Below, in pieces: positions 11,842 through 23,321 of a stretch of DNA of 64,000 nucleotides. Positions within the stretch are counted from its first letter, which is position 1, and each line of letters starts with the position of its first letter. The stretch lies in assembly GCF_031755915.1 (NCBI RefSeq), contig NC_083387.1:26353001-26417000 (forward strand), in the 5' to 3' direction. The DNA is from Ziziphus jujuba (lineage: Eukaryota; Streptophyta; Magnoliopsida; Rosales; Rhamnaceae). The notes under the pieces were generated by a model that was not told the origin of the DNA, made no database searches, and saw only the letters and a program-made list of their open reading frames with translations. The position numbers and the translations under genes are program-made.

Positions 11842-14800
11842 TGTCAGGACCCGTCCAAAGTTCCCCACCGGAACCCTAGACAAGCCCTGATCCCAGGGAA
11901 ACCCTACCGGACCCTTCTGTGGAAGATCCGGCAGAACCTCCCCTAAGGGATGGACTTACCACAAAATTTCCTGCACTGAAAACACACTTCTATAATTGTT
12001 CCCTTATTCCTCCCACAGTACTACGAACTGGTTCCACAAATTTCAGCACTCCAAAATAAAAATACAGTAATCCAGTGCAATACAAATACTTAAGTGTCCC
12101 ATACAGTATACAGAGCTTTATGAAGTACTACAAAATATAGAATACAGCAAAAGTGAAAGAAATATTACAACTGCAGTAAAAGAAGAACAAGGTACTGCGC
12201 GAACAAATACAGCGAGGAAGATCAAGTCCGCTCCGAGTGAACACCGATAACCTGGTACCTAGAGGAACGGAATTTAAGAGTGTGAGATGCTAATCATCTC
12301 AGTGAGCGACCCTACTACTCTACACTATCATACCACGGTAATAGGTATATAAATAATAATTATTTGGAAATAATAATGTCTCTCAAAACCCTTACAATTC
12401 TCTCAGTTGGAAAGGTTCCCCTTTTAAAACATTTTCACAAAACCCTTTATTCATATTTCCCGAAAACCAAGACATCAATTAAATACCAGAAGCGGTAACA
12501 ATTATATTTTTAATTCCAATTCAGTTTCCAAACATGTTATTTTTAAAACACAGTTCTGAAAATCATTTGATGCACTCACTATATACCAGTGGCGCCAACA
12601 GTACCCAGCGTCCCAAGGTACCGCCAGACAGGAGGTTATAGAAAGAAACCGGCATACGGTCGCGTGGCGTCCCACTGCGCCGCTGCTAACCTGGTGTCCC
12701 GGCCAAAGGGGGGTGGCCGCCCTCTCCGATGGCATCCACAGGACACCCTCATAATATCAACCGCGCGCTACTCACACCCACCTGCGCGCTAATCACAACC
12801 GTGTGCACACTAACCATATCACATATACCATATCACATAATCAGAACACCAGTACGTGCACGGTGCATCTAAAAATTAGAAAATCCATAAATTTAAATCA
12901 TAAAACAAATTTCACATTTTTCATAAGCATAGCGGGCATAATCCATCCGCTTGAACCGGGAAATTCTCCACAATTTCCTTATAATCCATACCATAAATTC
13001 CATGATTTTCAAATCCACCAACTCCCAAATCCATCAATTCAAATATCCACATTTTTTTTTCCAAGCATAAATAATTTCTCGAAATATCATAATCAAATCC
13101 CATAATATTTTATGGGCATATTTCATAAAAATTGAAATCACCAACATAACCAAATATTTTCCTTGAAATATTTGAAAATCAAATCGTGCCCAATTTACCA
13201 TTAAAACCACACCAATTTCAAAATCCTCAAAACCATAAAATAATTTCACATGGCATAAATTGGTGAAATACACATTTTCTTAAATCCGATAAATTCACAA
13301 ATAATTCCACAATAATTCAAATAAATATTTGGCACATAGAAATTAAATTCCAAATATTTAAATCACACATTATATATTCACCAATTAAATTCCCAAAATT
13401 AATTTGAAGGTGGGTCACTCACCTTGTGCACGTATCTCAATCAAGATCCTCCGCAGGATCGACTCCGCTACTTGCACGTGCACCTAAAACATCCACAGTA
13501 CCAAAACCACAAATATTAATATTTTATTCGGATAATCCCCAAATGGGTACCCGAGGAGCGAACACCAAACGATAACTAAAATTTACGAATTATATACCGA
13601 ATCGAAGCTCGAGTGATGCTAATCACAGATCCGGTCTTAATTTCCGATGATCGTACCCGACGGGGTCGGAATTTTATCGGGAAGCTTTTCGGGTTTCGGC
13701 TCCGCAATTCTCCCAAACCGTCGCGAATTGGTGGAAACGGAAGTCGGATTTGGGTTCAGGAGGTCGAACACTGCGGACTGGAGCTGGCCGGAATTTTCGG
13801 GGTACTCGCCGGAACAGTGATTTCCGGCGGCCGCCACGTCACCGGCAACCGTCGCCGGAACAGTAATTTCCGACGGTGGCCGTTTGCTGTGAAATTTTGC
13901 AGATTTGTAGATCGTGAGGAGAGCAATCCAACGGGACCGACGGTGAGCAAAACGGAGGTCGGACGGCGGAGAAATCACCGTTTGAAGATTTTCGACCCCT
14001 CGCCGGAAAACGCTCCGATCCCGGCGCGTCGGTGGTCCGATGGCCGTGATTTTTGGTGGGTAGGCCGGACTTGAGGAGAGGATGCTGGGTGTATGGCGCG
14101 TGTACTGTATATCGGCCGGAATAGTGCCGATTCGCGGTGGCCGGCGGTGGAGGGGAAAAATCGCCGCCAAACTTCGGACGTCCGATCCGGGCGCGTCCGG
14201 CGGCCGTTCGCCGTGAAATTTGGAGGTTTTGCCGGAAATGAGGTGGGCAAGCTTTCTGTCCGGCGCGTGTACAGTAACTCGGCTGGAACAGTGACAAAAT
14301 CCGGTGGCCGGCGGTGGCTCTTTCTCTCTCCTCTCTCTCTTTCTCTCTCTTCTCTCTCTTTCTCTCTCTTCCCCGAGTGTTTTAACAAATAAAACCCCTG
14401 CATGACACTGTTCATGCCACGTGGACCAATCAGAAACTGACACGTGGCGTTTCACTGTTCACCGACCCAAAAAAATATTAAAATAATACGGTATCCGGTA
14501 AACTTCAAACGTCCATAACTTTTTAACCGGATGTCCGTTTTGAGCGTGCCGCTAGTCTGTGAACTCGTATCGACGAGTACTTTACAACCATACAAGAGTC
14601 AACTCACAATTACATCACAAGAAAAAGTCAACTCCCGGCACCTTTTAGACAGTTTACACTTCAACTTGTTTTGCCCATAACTTTCAAACCGTAGCTCCGT
14701 TTTCGACGTGCTACTAGTCTACGAACTCAGGGCGTCATGCACTTCGCCACGGTACCCTGGTCAACTCGAAATTTCCACCGAGTCAAAAAGTCAACTTTTG

Positions 14801-14878
14801 ACCCCTTCGGTCAACGGTCAACGGTCAACCTCGGTCAACGTGCACGGATTCCGGTGCGATTCGGGACGGGGTGTTACA
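11842..14878 (-). repeat. Right LTR of the gypsy element (5' LTR in element sense)
   Basis: This matches 4044-7080 at an exact offset of 7,798 bp with four transitions seen and no indels. It is the LTR expected to promote the genomic RNA. It carries the same W-box cluster (about 14758-14843), GC-rich leader with a 272-codon open frame (complement 13637-14455) and intron-like sites (donor 13422, acceptor 12259). Confidence 0.95.
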
Positions 14879-15850
14879 TTAATGTGTGTGTAAGATGCAC
14901 TTTTTCTGAGGCCTTGCAATCTTCTTTGCCTTCTAAGTAAACATTACGCTCTTACTACTTGCAATGCTCATGATGTTTATTGTAAACAATATCTCATAGA
15001 TGGCTTAAGTGAATTTTATTGGAGCAGAAATCACGTATTATGTTGTGTTCCATGCAAATTCAATGTGCACTTGCTTTGTGGTCCATTGCCATCGGTTATA
15101 GAATAGAAATGCCATATTCAACCTCTCACTCCCCTTGATGCAATGACATCAAAAGATAATTCAGGTGAATGCTAGTGTGATTCTTATGAAATGGAAATAG
15201 TTTCACGGCTTTGCCTTTATTATTGCCAAAGGTGCAAGTATATTTCTCATGTCCAATGTTTGATTTCCGAGGTATAGTTTTGCTCATTTTCATAACCCAT
15301 TGGAAGGTATCATCCAAATTTTTGTAATATTTTTAAATTCATTGGCAAATATGTATTAGGAAATCCTATATTTTACTAATTTTATTTTTCTTCGTCAAAT
15401 CGTGGATATAACTAGTCACTCTGAATAATATCCTCCATTCGTTTCTATTGTTCTATAACCCTTTATGCAATTTATCTTATTTTAATCTATCCTCATGACA
15501 TGAATATATATATATATATACATACATATATATATATATATATGTATTGTCAATTTCTTATCAAGTTTTACATGTATTGAAGGGAGAATTAAAAGATGTA
15601 GAACTGAGAATTGTGGGACAAAATAAGATAGGTTGACACAGAAATAATGGAGAAAAAATTAGTGTTAGACAAAGAGAGAGGAGAATGCCTTGGTGAGGGA
15701 AAAAGGTAAGGCTAATTCTATGACATCGATGGATTTGGCTTCCAAGTTATCTGAAAAAGAACTGGACGATTCGCATCTAGTGTTGGTTAAGTATAAAACA
15801 TATAGAATATTAGAAAAATATCAAATAGTACTAGTAGTTCAAGATTTCGT
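14879..15850 (+). pseudogene. DC1 / C-terminal-domain pseudogene copy 2, end of exon 1 and start of exon 2
   Basis: Downstream of the gypsy insertion the DC1 exon resumes with VCVRCTF and runs through LCGPLPSVI and HPLTPLDAM-like sequence to GAG|GTATAG at 15271/15272, matching the donor of the gene at 42759. There are deletions and an in-frame stop. Exon 2 starts near 15565 (VLKGELKDVELRIVGQ-like). The acceptor that reads CAG|GTTTTA in the 42759 gene reads CAAGTTTTA here, a G-to-A change that destroys the original AG position. The reading is cut at 15850 by a copia element after the segment DDSHLVLVKYKTY. A (TA)n microsatellite (about 15507-15542) lies in the intron. Confidence 0.85.
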
Positions 15851-16140
15851 TGTAGTTATAAGACACCAGATAAAATATTGAAGACCAGAATATGTTTTTT
15901 ATTCACTGCACTACTCTTTATATAGAGCTAACATTTAACAGAAAAACAAAAATATTTCCTAAACACAAGGCATGACTAACAGCTTCCTAATTTCTAGCTA
16001 TTAACAAGTAAAACAGCATAACAGCATAAATAATAACAAATATCCTAAAGACTTGGTCAGCTAACTGCATAACAAATATTCTAATGACTTGGTCAGCTGA
16101 CAACAACTCCATATGCAGCTACCTAGGCACTGTTACAACA
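15851..16140 (-). repeat. Left LTR of copia element 1
   Basis: A 290-bp repeat beginning TGTAGTTATAAGACACC and ending CTGTTACAACA on the + strand. It looks identical to 20186-20475. Confidence 0.95.
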
Positions 16141-16155
16141 ATTTCTCCTCCTTGC

Positions 16156-19100
16156 CTAATAGCTGCATAGACTTAGTTTGTTTCTCAGAACTTCGAATCT
16201 TGCTTTTGGAAGAGCCTTGGTAAGCACATCTGCAATTTGGTTCTCAGCCTTACAATAAACCAGTTTAACTTCACCAGCCTTCTGTTCTTCTCTCAAATGA
16301 TATAGCTTGATCTTGAAATGCTTTGTCCTTCCATGAAAATTAGGATCATTTGAAATTGCAATGGCAGCTTGGTTATCTACATAAATTTCTGTTGGCTCAG
16401 TTTGGTTCATGTGTAAATCTGCTAGTATTTTCCTGATCCAAATTGCTTGATTCACTGTAGTGTTTGCTGCAACATACTCTGCCTCCGCTGTACTTTGAGC
16501 TATCACATCTTGCTTTTTTGAGCTCCATGAAAAAATTCCTGATCCAAAACTGAAACAAAAACCTGTTGTGCTTCTCATGTCATCTATAGAACCTGCCCAG
16601 TCACTATCAGAATAACCATGAAGCTTAAAAGAGTGACAGCTAGAATATTTAATTCCATAATTTGTTGTGCCCTTGATATATCTTACAATTCGTTTGGCAG
16701 CCTGAAAATGCATTTCACTAGCACAATGCATAAATCTCGAGAGCAAACTTACTGCAAACATTATGTCTGGTCTGGTAGCTGTAAGATACATCAAGCAACC
16801 AATCAGACTCATGTATAAGCGTTCATCAACTTTTTCAGCTCCATCCTCTTTGCTAAATTTCTCCTTTTGATTCATGGGTGTGCTAGTGCTTTTGCAATCT
16901 TCCATATGGAATTTCTTGAGTATTTCCTTTGCATACTTCTCTTGGCTTATGAAGACTCCATGATGGTCTTGCTTCACCTCCATTCCTAGAAAATAGGACA
17001 TTAAGCCAAGGTCTGTCATCTCAAATGCTTCAAGCATTTTGGCTTTAAATTCTTTCACCAGCATCTCATTGCTTCCTGTTACAAGAAGAGCATCAACATA
17101 AACAGAAACTATAATTAAGTTAGCATCTGTTTTTTTTATATATAACGTAGCTTCACTTGGACTTTTAACAAAACCAAGGCTTTGAAGATATTCATCGATC
17201 CTGCTGTACCAGGCCCTAGGAGCCTGTTTAAGACCGTATAATGCCTTCTTCAATAAGTAGACCTTCTCCTCCTGTCCCTTGACTTGAAATCCTTCAGGCT
17301 GCTCTACATAAATTTCATCTTGAAGATAACCATTTAAAAAAGCAGATTTAACATCCAACTGGTAAATCTTCCATCCCTTTTGTGCAGCCAAAGCAAGTAA
17401 CATTCTGATTGTATCCAAGCGTGCTACTGGAGCAAAGGTTTCTGAAAAACCTACTCCAAACACTTGACTATACCCTTTCACAACTAATCTGGCTTTGTGT
17501 TTATTTACAGAACCATCTGCATTAAATTTGGTTCTGTAAACCCATTTGACTCCAATGACCTTTCTATGTTGAGGTCTATTCACCAACTCCCATGTGTCAT
17601 TCTTCTCAATCATCTTAAGCTCTTCTTCCATTGCTTCGATCCACTTGACATCCTTTTCAGCTTCTTTAAACTCTGTAGGCTCAAACACAGCAATATTACA
17701 TCTTTCATAAATATCAGATAATAACCTTGTACCTCTAATTGGTTCATCATCTATGTTATCATCCATATTTTGTTGAATTTCAGACCGCTGCTCCTTTACT
17801 GACTCCTCCCAGTTCCATTGTCTATCTTCCATGAATGTGACATCTCTACTTACAAGAATTTTTCCACTTTGTGGTTGGAAAATTCTGTAAGCCTTGGATG
17901 CTTTACTATATCCAATAAAAACTCCCGGTTCTGCCTTTTTATCGAGTTTCTCTCTTTTCACCTGTGGCACATGAGCAAAACAAAGACAACCAAAAGTTCT
18001 TAAATATTGCAGGTCTGGTTTGTAACCAAACCAAGCTTCAAATGGAGTTCTTTTCTGTAGAACTCTGGTTGGCAATCGATTCAACAGATAAACTGCAGTA
18101 TTTGCAGCCTCCGCCCACAGGTTCTTTGGCAATTCCTTTTCATGCAGCAAACACCTTGTCATTTCCATAATACTTCTATTTTTTCTTTCACTTACACCGT
18201 TCTGCTGCGGAGTATACGGTGCTGTAAACTGGTGCTCAATGCCAGCTTCATCACATAAATTTTTGAAACTATCACAAGTGTATTCCTTTCCATTGTCTGA
18301 TCTGATTGTTTGCATCCTGTAACCACTTTGATTCTCCACCCAAGTTTTATATTTCCAAAAAACATTAGCAACTTCAGATTTAAATTTAAGAAAATAAATC
18401 CAACAAAATCTGGTGCAATCATCAATAAATACAATATAATATTTACTGCCATTTAAGGAAGATGTTTTTAGAGGTCCTCCAACATCTGTATGTACCAGTT
18501 GAAGTTTGCGTGTTGCTCTCCATGCAGTTTGAGGAAAGGATCTTCTGACTTGCTTTCCATATTGGCAAGCCACACAATCAGAAAGTTTGTCTTCCAGTAA
18601 TGGTACTCCTTTTACCATTTTGTGATTCTGCATGTATAGAAGTCCAGCATGATGAAAATGCCCAAGCCTTTTGTGCCACAATTCCGCATTGCTTGCACTG
18701 CTAGGAAATGCTATCTGCTCCCCCTCCATCAGATTTAGAGCAAAGCTTTTTGCTCTCATTTTCACCTTAAAAGCATCTCTTCCTTCTGCATCTTTAATCC
18801 TGCACCATTTATCTTCAAATATAACTTTGAAGCCCTTCTCAATCAGCTGTCCAACACTAAGTAGGTTTTGGTCAATATCAGGCACATATAAAACGTCAGT
18901 AATATACTTCAAACCTGATAAGCTTTCTAAAGCTACAGTTCCTTTGCCTTTGACTGAGATGTATTCCCCATTTCCAATTTTTACTTTGGAAATTTCAGTT
19001 TTGTTGAGTTCTTTGAAAAGCTCTAGATCATTAGTCATGTGATGTGTGCAACCACTATCAATCAGCCAAGAATCACTAGAACTGTTGCTTGCTACAAAAC

Positions 19101-20037
19101 AAGTTGCAACAAATAGCTGCTCCTCTTGATGTTGCTCAACAGCAGTATTTGCTTTTCCTTCATGTTGTTGTGACTTACAGATTCTCTCCATGTGCCCAAT
19201 CTGACCACATTTCCTGCACTTGACATCTGGTCTCCACCAACACTTCCTTTGTGGGTGGTTAGTTTTTTTACAGTATGGGCAAGGTGGATATGTTACCTCA
19301 TCCTTTTTGTCATTGTATTCAGTTTTCTTGCTGTACTTCTTTTTGCTGTCCTTCTTGTCTTTGCCTCCTCCTGAATTTTGTGCCTTTGCTTGAAAAGCAC
19401 CCTCTACAGATTCTTCTTTTCTCATCATTCGCCTTTGCTCTTGGGCCTGCAATGCATTTACTAATTCTGCCAAGGATATACTTGACAAATCCTTAGATTC
19501 TTCTAATGAAGAAATTTTAGATTCGTACTTTTCAGGCAAAGTCACAAGAATTTTTTGTACAATTCGTTCATCAGAAAAATCCTTACCCAGCAACCTCACC
19601 TTGTTTACTATGCCCAGCAACTTGTCAGAGTAGTCTTTGATGGTTTCTGTCTCCTTCATTTTCAGCATTTCAAACTCCCTGATCAAGTTAAGCACTTTCA
19701 TGTTTTTGGTTCTTTCATTGCCTTGGTATTCGCTTCTGAGATAATCCCAAATAGCCTTTGCTGTCTGTAGATTCATGATTCTTGTAAATATGGTGCTTGA
19801 AACAGCAGAGAATAGACATGCTTTAGCTTTGGACTTCTTTGTCTTCCTCTCTTTGTGAGTCTTTAGTTGTACTATCGTTGGATTTTCTGGCAATGGTAGA
19901 ACATCATAGTCCTCCTCTACAGCCTCCCAAAGATCTAATGCCTCAAGATGGACCATCATTTTAATAGCCCAAGCCTGATAGTTATCACCATCAAAAATTG
20001 GTCGAGCAATATGAGAAAATGTTGTTTCAGCTTCCAT
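16156..20037 (-). CDS. Ty1/copia Gag-Pol polyprotein; RT motif YVDA
   Basis: An uninterrupted 1,293-aa polyprotein. The N-terminal Gag includes an IWDYLRSEYQG-type UBN2 region. The zinc knuckle CRKCGQIGHMERIC lies near residues 275-290 and the protease LIDSGCTHHM has D327. A GAG-pre-integrase segment (LWHKRLGHFHHAGL...CVACQYGKQ) follows, then the integrase core with HTDVGGP (about 515), IRSDNGKEY (about 580) and QNGVSERKN (about 616). RT starts near the KWVYRTKFNADG segment (about 830), then DVKSAFLNGYL. The catalytic motif YVDD reads VYVDALLVTG: D982 is kept but residue 983 is Ala (codon at 17089-17091). RNase H has GYSDSDWAGS and STAEAEY and ends with the ADVLTKALPK segment. Everything else looks intact. 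The Ala should abolish polymerase activity, so this copy is probably non-autonomous. Confidence 0.95.
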   Translation of the reverse strand: MEAETTFSHIARPIFDGDNYQAWAIKMMVHLEALDLWEAVEEDYDVLPLPENPTIVQLKTHKERKTKKSKAKACLFSAVSSTIFTRIMNLQTAKAIWDYLRSEYQGNERTKNMKVLNLIREFEMLKMKETETIKDYSDKLLGIVNKVRLLGKDFSDERIVQKILVTLPEKYESKISSLEESKDLSSISLAELVNALQAQEQRRMMRKEESVEGAFQAKAQNSGGGKDKKDSKKKYSKKTEYNDKKDEVTYPPCPYCKKTNHPQRKCWWRPDVKCRKCGQIGHMERICKSQQHEGKANTAVEQHQEEQLFVATCFVASNSSSDSWLIDSGCTHHMTNDLELFKELNKTEISKVKIGNGEYISVKGKGTVALESLSGLKYITDVLYVPDIDQNLLSVGQLIEKGFKVIFEDKWCRIKDAEGRDAFKVKMRAKSFALNLMEGEQIAFPSSASNAELWHKRLGHFHHAGLLYMQNHKMVKGVPLLEDKLSDCVACQYGKQVRRSFPQTAWRATRKLQLVHTDVGGPLKTSSLNGSKYYIVFIDDCTRFCWIYFLKFKSEVANVFWKYKTWVENQSGYRMQTIRSDNGKEYTCDSFKNLCDEAGIEHQFTAPYTPQQNGVSERKNRSIMEMTRCLLHEKELPKNLWAEAANTAVYLLNRLPTRVLQKRTPFEAWFGYKPDLQYLRTFGCLCFAHVPQVKREKLDKKAEPGVFIGYSKASKAYRIFQPQSGKILVSRDVTFMEDRQWNWEESVKEQRSEIQQNMDDNIDDEPIRGTRLLSDIYERCNIAVFEPTEFKEAEKDVKWIEAMEEELKMIEKNDTWELVNRPQHRKVIGVKWVYRTKFNADGSVNKHKARLVVKGYSQVFGVGFSETFAPVARLDTIRMLLALAAQKGWKIYQLDVKSAFLNGYLQDEIYVEQPEGFQVKGQEEKVYLLKKALYGLKQAPRAWYSRIDEYLQSLGFVKSPSEATLYIKKTDANLIIVSVYVDALLVTGSNEMLVKEFKAKMLEAFEMTDLGLMSYFLGMEVKQDHHGVFISQEKYAKEILKKFHMEDCKSTSTPMNQKEKFSKEDGAEKVDERLYMSLIGCLMYLTATRPDIMFAVSLLSRFMHCASEMHFQAAKRIVRYIKGTTNYGIKYSSCHSFKLHGYSDSDWAGSIDDMRSTTGFCFSFGSGIFSWSSKKQDVIAQSTAEAEYVAANTTVNQAIWIRKILADLHMNQTEPTEIYVDNQAAIAISNDPNFHGRTKHFKIKLYHLREEQKAGEVKLVYCKAENQIADVLTKALPKARFEVLRNKLSLCSY

Positions 20038-20170
20038 TTCTAAAGGTTTTTGTGTTTCTGGTCTTTTAAGTTACTGGTTTTGGTTTGTGTTTCTGGGTTT
20101 GTGTTTAGATTCACTCAACTCACAGATCCCTCAAGAGATGGCTTAGCTCACAGACCCCTCAAGAAAAATA

Positions 20171-20182
20171 GCTCTGATACCA
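20171..20182 (-). other. Primer-binding site of copia element 1
   Basis: The sense strand reads TGGTATCAGAGC three bases inside the right LTR, complementary to initiator tRNA-Met. Confidence 0.9.
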
Positions 20183-20185
20183 ATT

Positions 20186-20475
20186 TGTAGTTATAAGACA
20201 CCAGATAAAATATTGAAGACCAGAATATGTTTTTTATTCACTGCACTACTCTTTATATAGAGCTAACATTTAACAGAAAAACAAAAATATTTCCTAAACA
20301 CAAGGCATGACTAACAGCTTCCTAATTTCTAGCTATTAACAAGTAAAACAGCATAACAGCATAAATAATAACAAATATCCTAAAGACTTGGTCAGCTAAC
20401 TGCATAACAAATATTCTAATGACTTGGTCAGCTGACAACAACTCCATATGCAGCTACCTAGGCACTGTTACAACA
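20186..20475 (-). repeat. Right LTR of copia element 1
   Basis: A 290-bp repeat that looks identical to 15851-16140. It is followed by the target duplication TTCGT. Confidence 0.95.
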
Positions 20476-21120
20476 TTCGTCCAAGAGTTTATCAATAGGC
20501 TTCAGAAATCGAATTATTCATCATGAAGATTTCAATTAACAGCTGATGACTTGAAGGTAAAAATTGTACGTGTTGGGAAATATAAGGTAACTCGCAACTT
20601 GGCTCACATTCTCAAGAAGTAGCTTGCTAAGTACGGAGATGTAAGGGGCAGTGATGAATTGAAGTTAAGCACAGAAATGAAGTGCATGGCGTTAAGCATA
20701 GAAATGAAGAGCATGGCGTTTTACCTCTTATGTGGACTCGTTCATAGCCTGCGTAAAATTATGCTGTTAGATGTCACTGAAAATCTTCTTAAAGATTGGT
20801 CTTTCAGCCTGAACAGTCTGGAGTCGAATGGTTTAAAAATTGACTTTTTTCATTCTCATCTAGAACGAATTTTGCTTTCTTAACTTGTTTTTGAAGAAGA
20901 GAGAGTTGTAGATGAAGATAACAAAACGTGTTGATGAAAAAATTGCAGATTTGCTAAAAAAGATTCAAGGGATAATGGCTGAGATGGAGTATTTGAAAAC
21001 AAAAAATATCATGGAAAGCTTTGCAAAAGTCAAAAAGAAACAACCAAGTTTATGGAAGACAGTGAGAGTTTGATATCAAAGTATTAGACTGTGGGAGATG
21101 ATTTGTTCTGACTCGTTGTT
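20476..21120 (+). pseudogene. DC1 / C-terminal-domain pseudogene copy 2, rest of exon 2
   Basis: This continues exon 2 after the copia insertion: VQEFINRLQKSNYSS-like, FQLTADDLKVKIV and NLAHILKK, then a stop, then the segments AFYLLCGLVHSLRK, LKDWSFSLNSLESNGLKIDF and HLERILLS. It ends with a decayed coiled-coil stretch and a CWEMICS remnant of the K-IVGDDLF terminus. It carries nonsense codons and a 27-bp internal tandem duplication (about 20665-20718, repeating TTAAGCA(C/T)AGAAATGAAG). The 3' flank to about 21350 matches 39965-40205, so the duplicated unit extended past the gene. Confidence 0.85.
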
Positions 21121-23279
21121 GGTTATGGGCACAGATTTTTCTACAAAATAAATATATGTACAATCGAATACATGTTTATGTATGTAAACATGAAGCAAGA
21201 TAACGCAAAGTGGAAAGCCACGTAATTTATTAGTAGATGTCAACAAACATCATGTTCTTAAAAAAAATTTTCTAAAATGTTTGCTCCCAAATATTGTTTT
21301 CATTTTATGCATTTGAGACTAATGTCTTTATACTGTAGATTCTGTAAATGCTTCTTATTTGCCTCTATATATAATACTATTCAATTATAGAATTCAAATT
21401 TAAAAATATTTACTTATCTAATTTTTTTCATACATATACCATTTTCATACCTATTTAATTTTTTTTATCTATAAAACTTAAATTATAATTCAAATATATT
21501 TATATAATGTTTTCCATCTATAAATTCAAATTCAAATGTATTATTTTATTCCTTATAATAATTAATTTACTATATTAAATCCTTATGATATAATTTAATA
21601 ATTATTATTATTATTTATTATATAAACATATTTTTTACCTTATAAGTTAATTTATTCATGGAATTAAAATTAAAAAATGTTAACCTATTTATTATTATAG
21701 GTTTTATATATTTTTAAATACATCCATAAAAGGTAAAAAAATTCGTACTCTTTCAATCAATTATATAGTATTATAATAATAAAAACATATATTTTTTAAT
21801 ACAACTAATAAAAGGTAAACAATTCATATTTTTAAATAGCTATTCTATTTGATATTGATTAATATTTTGATAAGATCATAAATAATAAAAAAAAAAGATG
21901 ATTTTTTTAATTAATAATTTTGGAGGGAAATTAAAATAATATGAGAATGATATGTAGCATTGACTATTCTACTTTTATATATTATATAGAATATAGATAT
22001 AAATAAATATATAAAATATCATAAATAATAATATTTTAACATTGATGTTATTATATATTACATAAGCGTTTACATACAAAAAATTTAAATTATATTATAT
22101 GTATTATTTGTCATAAAAAATAATTTAAAACAACAAATTCAAAATAAATAGAAATTAAATATACTGAAACAAATAGTAGTAGTAGTAATAATAATAATAA
22201 TAATATGTAACAAAAATTTTAAAAAAACTGTTCATCTATTAAAACCATTTAAACGTTACTAATTTCTAATTTATTATCAAAGCTTGAGATTTTACAAGGT
22301 CTTGGGATTCGAATTTTGAACATTCATTGCGTTGATTTGATTGATAAAATCAATCTATCCGGTTATATTTGAAAACTTATTTAAAAAATTTATTGTTATT
22401 AAGTATATCTAGATCTTAATTTTATTTTTTTTTAATTTATATCGTAAAAGTTTGTCACGAGCTAAAAATTTGACCTCTATATATAATACTATTCAATTAT
22501 AGAATTCAAATTCAAAAGTGTTTAACCTATCTAATTTGTTTCATACATATACCATTTTCATACCTATTTAATTTTTTCTATTCATAAAATTTAAATTTAA
22601 ATTCAAATGTATTTATATAATATTTTCCATCTATAGAATTCAAATTCAAATTCAAATGTATTATTTACTTCCTTGTAAATAATTAATTTCCTATATTAAA
22701 TCTTTACAATATAATTTAATTATTATTATTATTTATCCTATAAATACATTTTTACCTTATAAGGTAATTTATTCATGGAATTTAAATTCAAAAATATTAA
22801 CCTATTTATTATTGTTTTATAATTAAAAATTTTATATATTTTTGAATACATCCATAAAAAGTAAAAATTTGATACTCTTTTAATCAATTATATAATATTA
22901 TAATAATAAAAACACACATTTTCAAATATAATCAATAAAAGGTTAAAGTTTTAATATTTTTAAATAGCTGCTTTATTTTATGTTAATTAATATTTTGGTA
23001 GGATTATAAACAATAAAAAAAGAAAAAATGATTTTTTAATTAATGATTTTGCTGGGAAATTGAAAGAATATTCTATTTTTATATATTATATAGATATTAT
23101 ACTTAAAAAAGTATGAACCCCACATAAATTTGGTAAGTCCTATAGTTGTAGTCATATTTAATTAGTGCGTTATATTATAATTTGAAGAATAAAATTTATG
23201 AAAAAGAAAAAATACAGTTTTTAAAACTTTATTTTAAACATATAAAATTTTATATATAAATTGTTTCATAATTCCGCCT
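21121..23279. repeat. Very AT-rich spacer with a pair of long direct repeats
   Basis: No gene is visible. Two diverged direct repeats of about 630 bp, at about 21362-21990 and 22473-23098, both begin CCTCTATATATAATAC and share the order of many landmarks (CATACATATACCATTTTCATACC, ATATTTATATAATG/ATTTTCCATCTATA, TTTATTCATGGAATT, ACATCCATAAAA). The spacer between them is about 480 bp and non-coding. This could be a decayed non-autonomous element with LTR-like ends or a local duplication; neither a primer site nor a clear target duplication was found. Confidence 0.5.
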
Positions 23280-23321
23280 ATGGTTTCAACTTGTCCATTT
23301 GCTATGTACATCTATCAAGCT

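Larger units (their letters stand above)
4044..14878 (-). mobile_element. Full-length Ty3/gypsy LTR retrotransposon (Tekay/Del-like)
   Basis: The element is 10,835 bp, oriented on the - strand. LTRs are 4044-7080 and 11842-14878, both 3,037 bp, bounded by TG...CA. Aligning them by eye I found only four differences, all transitions (4132/11930, 4450/12248, 5734/13532, 6930/14728), and no indels, so insertion is recent. A primer-binding site complementary to initiator tRNA-Met (TGGTATCAGAGC) adjoins the right LTR, and a purine-rich tract adjoins the left LTR. One long ORF codes Gag-Pol in the order Gag, protease, RT, RNase H, integrase. The flanks share TTAA (4040-4043 and 14879-14882); a 5-bp TTAAT duplication is possible only if one terminal T of the element was lost. 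It splits a DC1 module of pseudogene copy 2. Confidence 0.96.
15851..20475 (-). mobile_element. Full-length Ty1/copia LTR retrotransposon
   Basis: A 4,625-bp element on the - strand. LTRs are 15851-16140 and 20186-20475, both 290 bp, TG...CA, and I see no difference between them. Target duplication TTCGT is at 15846-15850 and 20476-20480. A tRNA-Met primer site adjoins the right LTR and a purine-rich tract (sense AAGGAGGAGAAAT) adjoins the left. The single 1,293-aa ORF has the copia order Gag, protease, integrase, RT, RNase H. It is inserted in exon 2 of DC1 pseudogene copy 2. Identical LTRs imply very recent insertion, yet the RT active site is altered. Confidence 0.96.
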
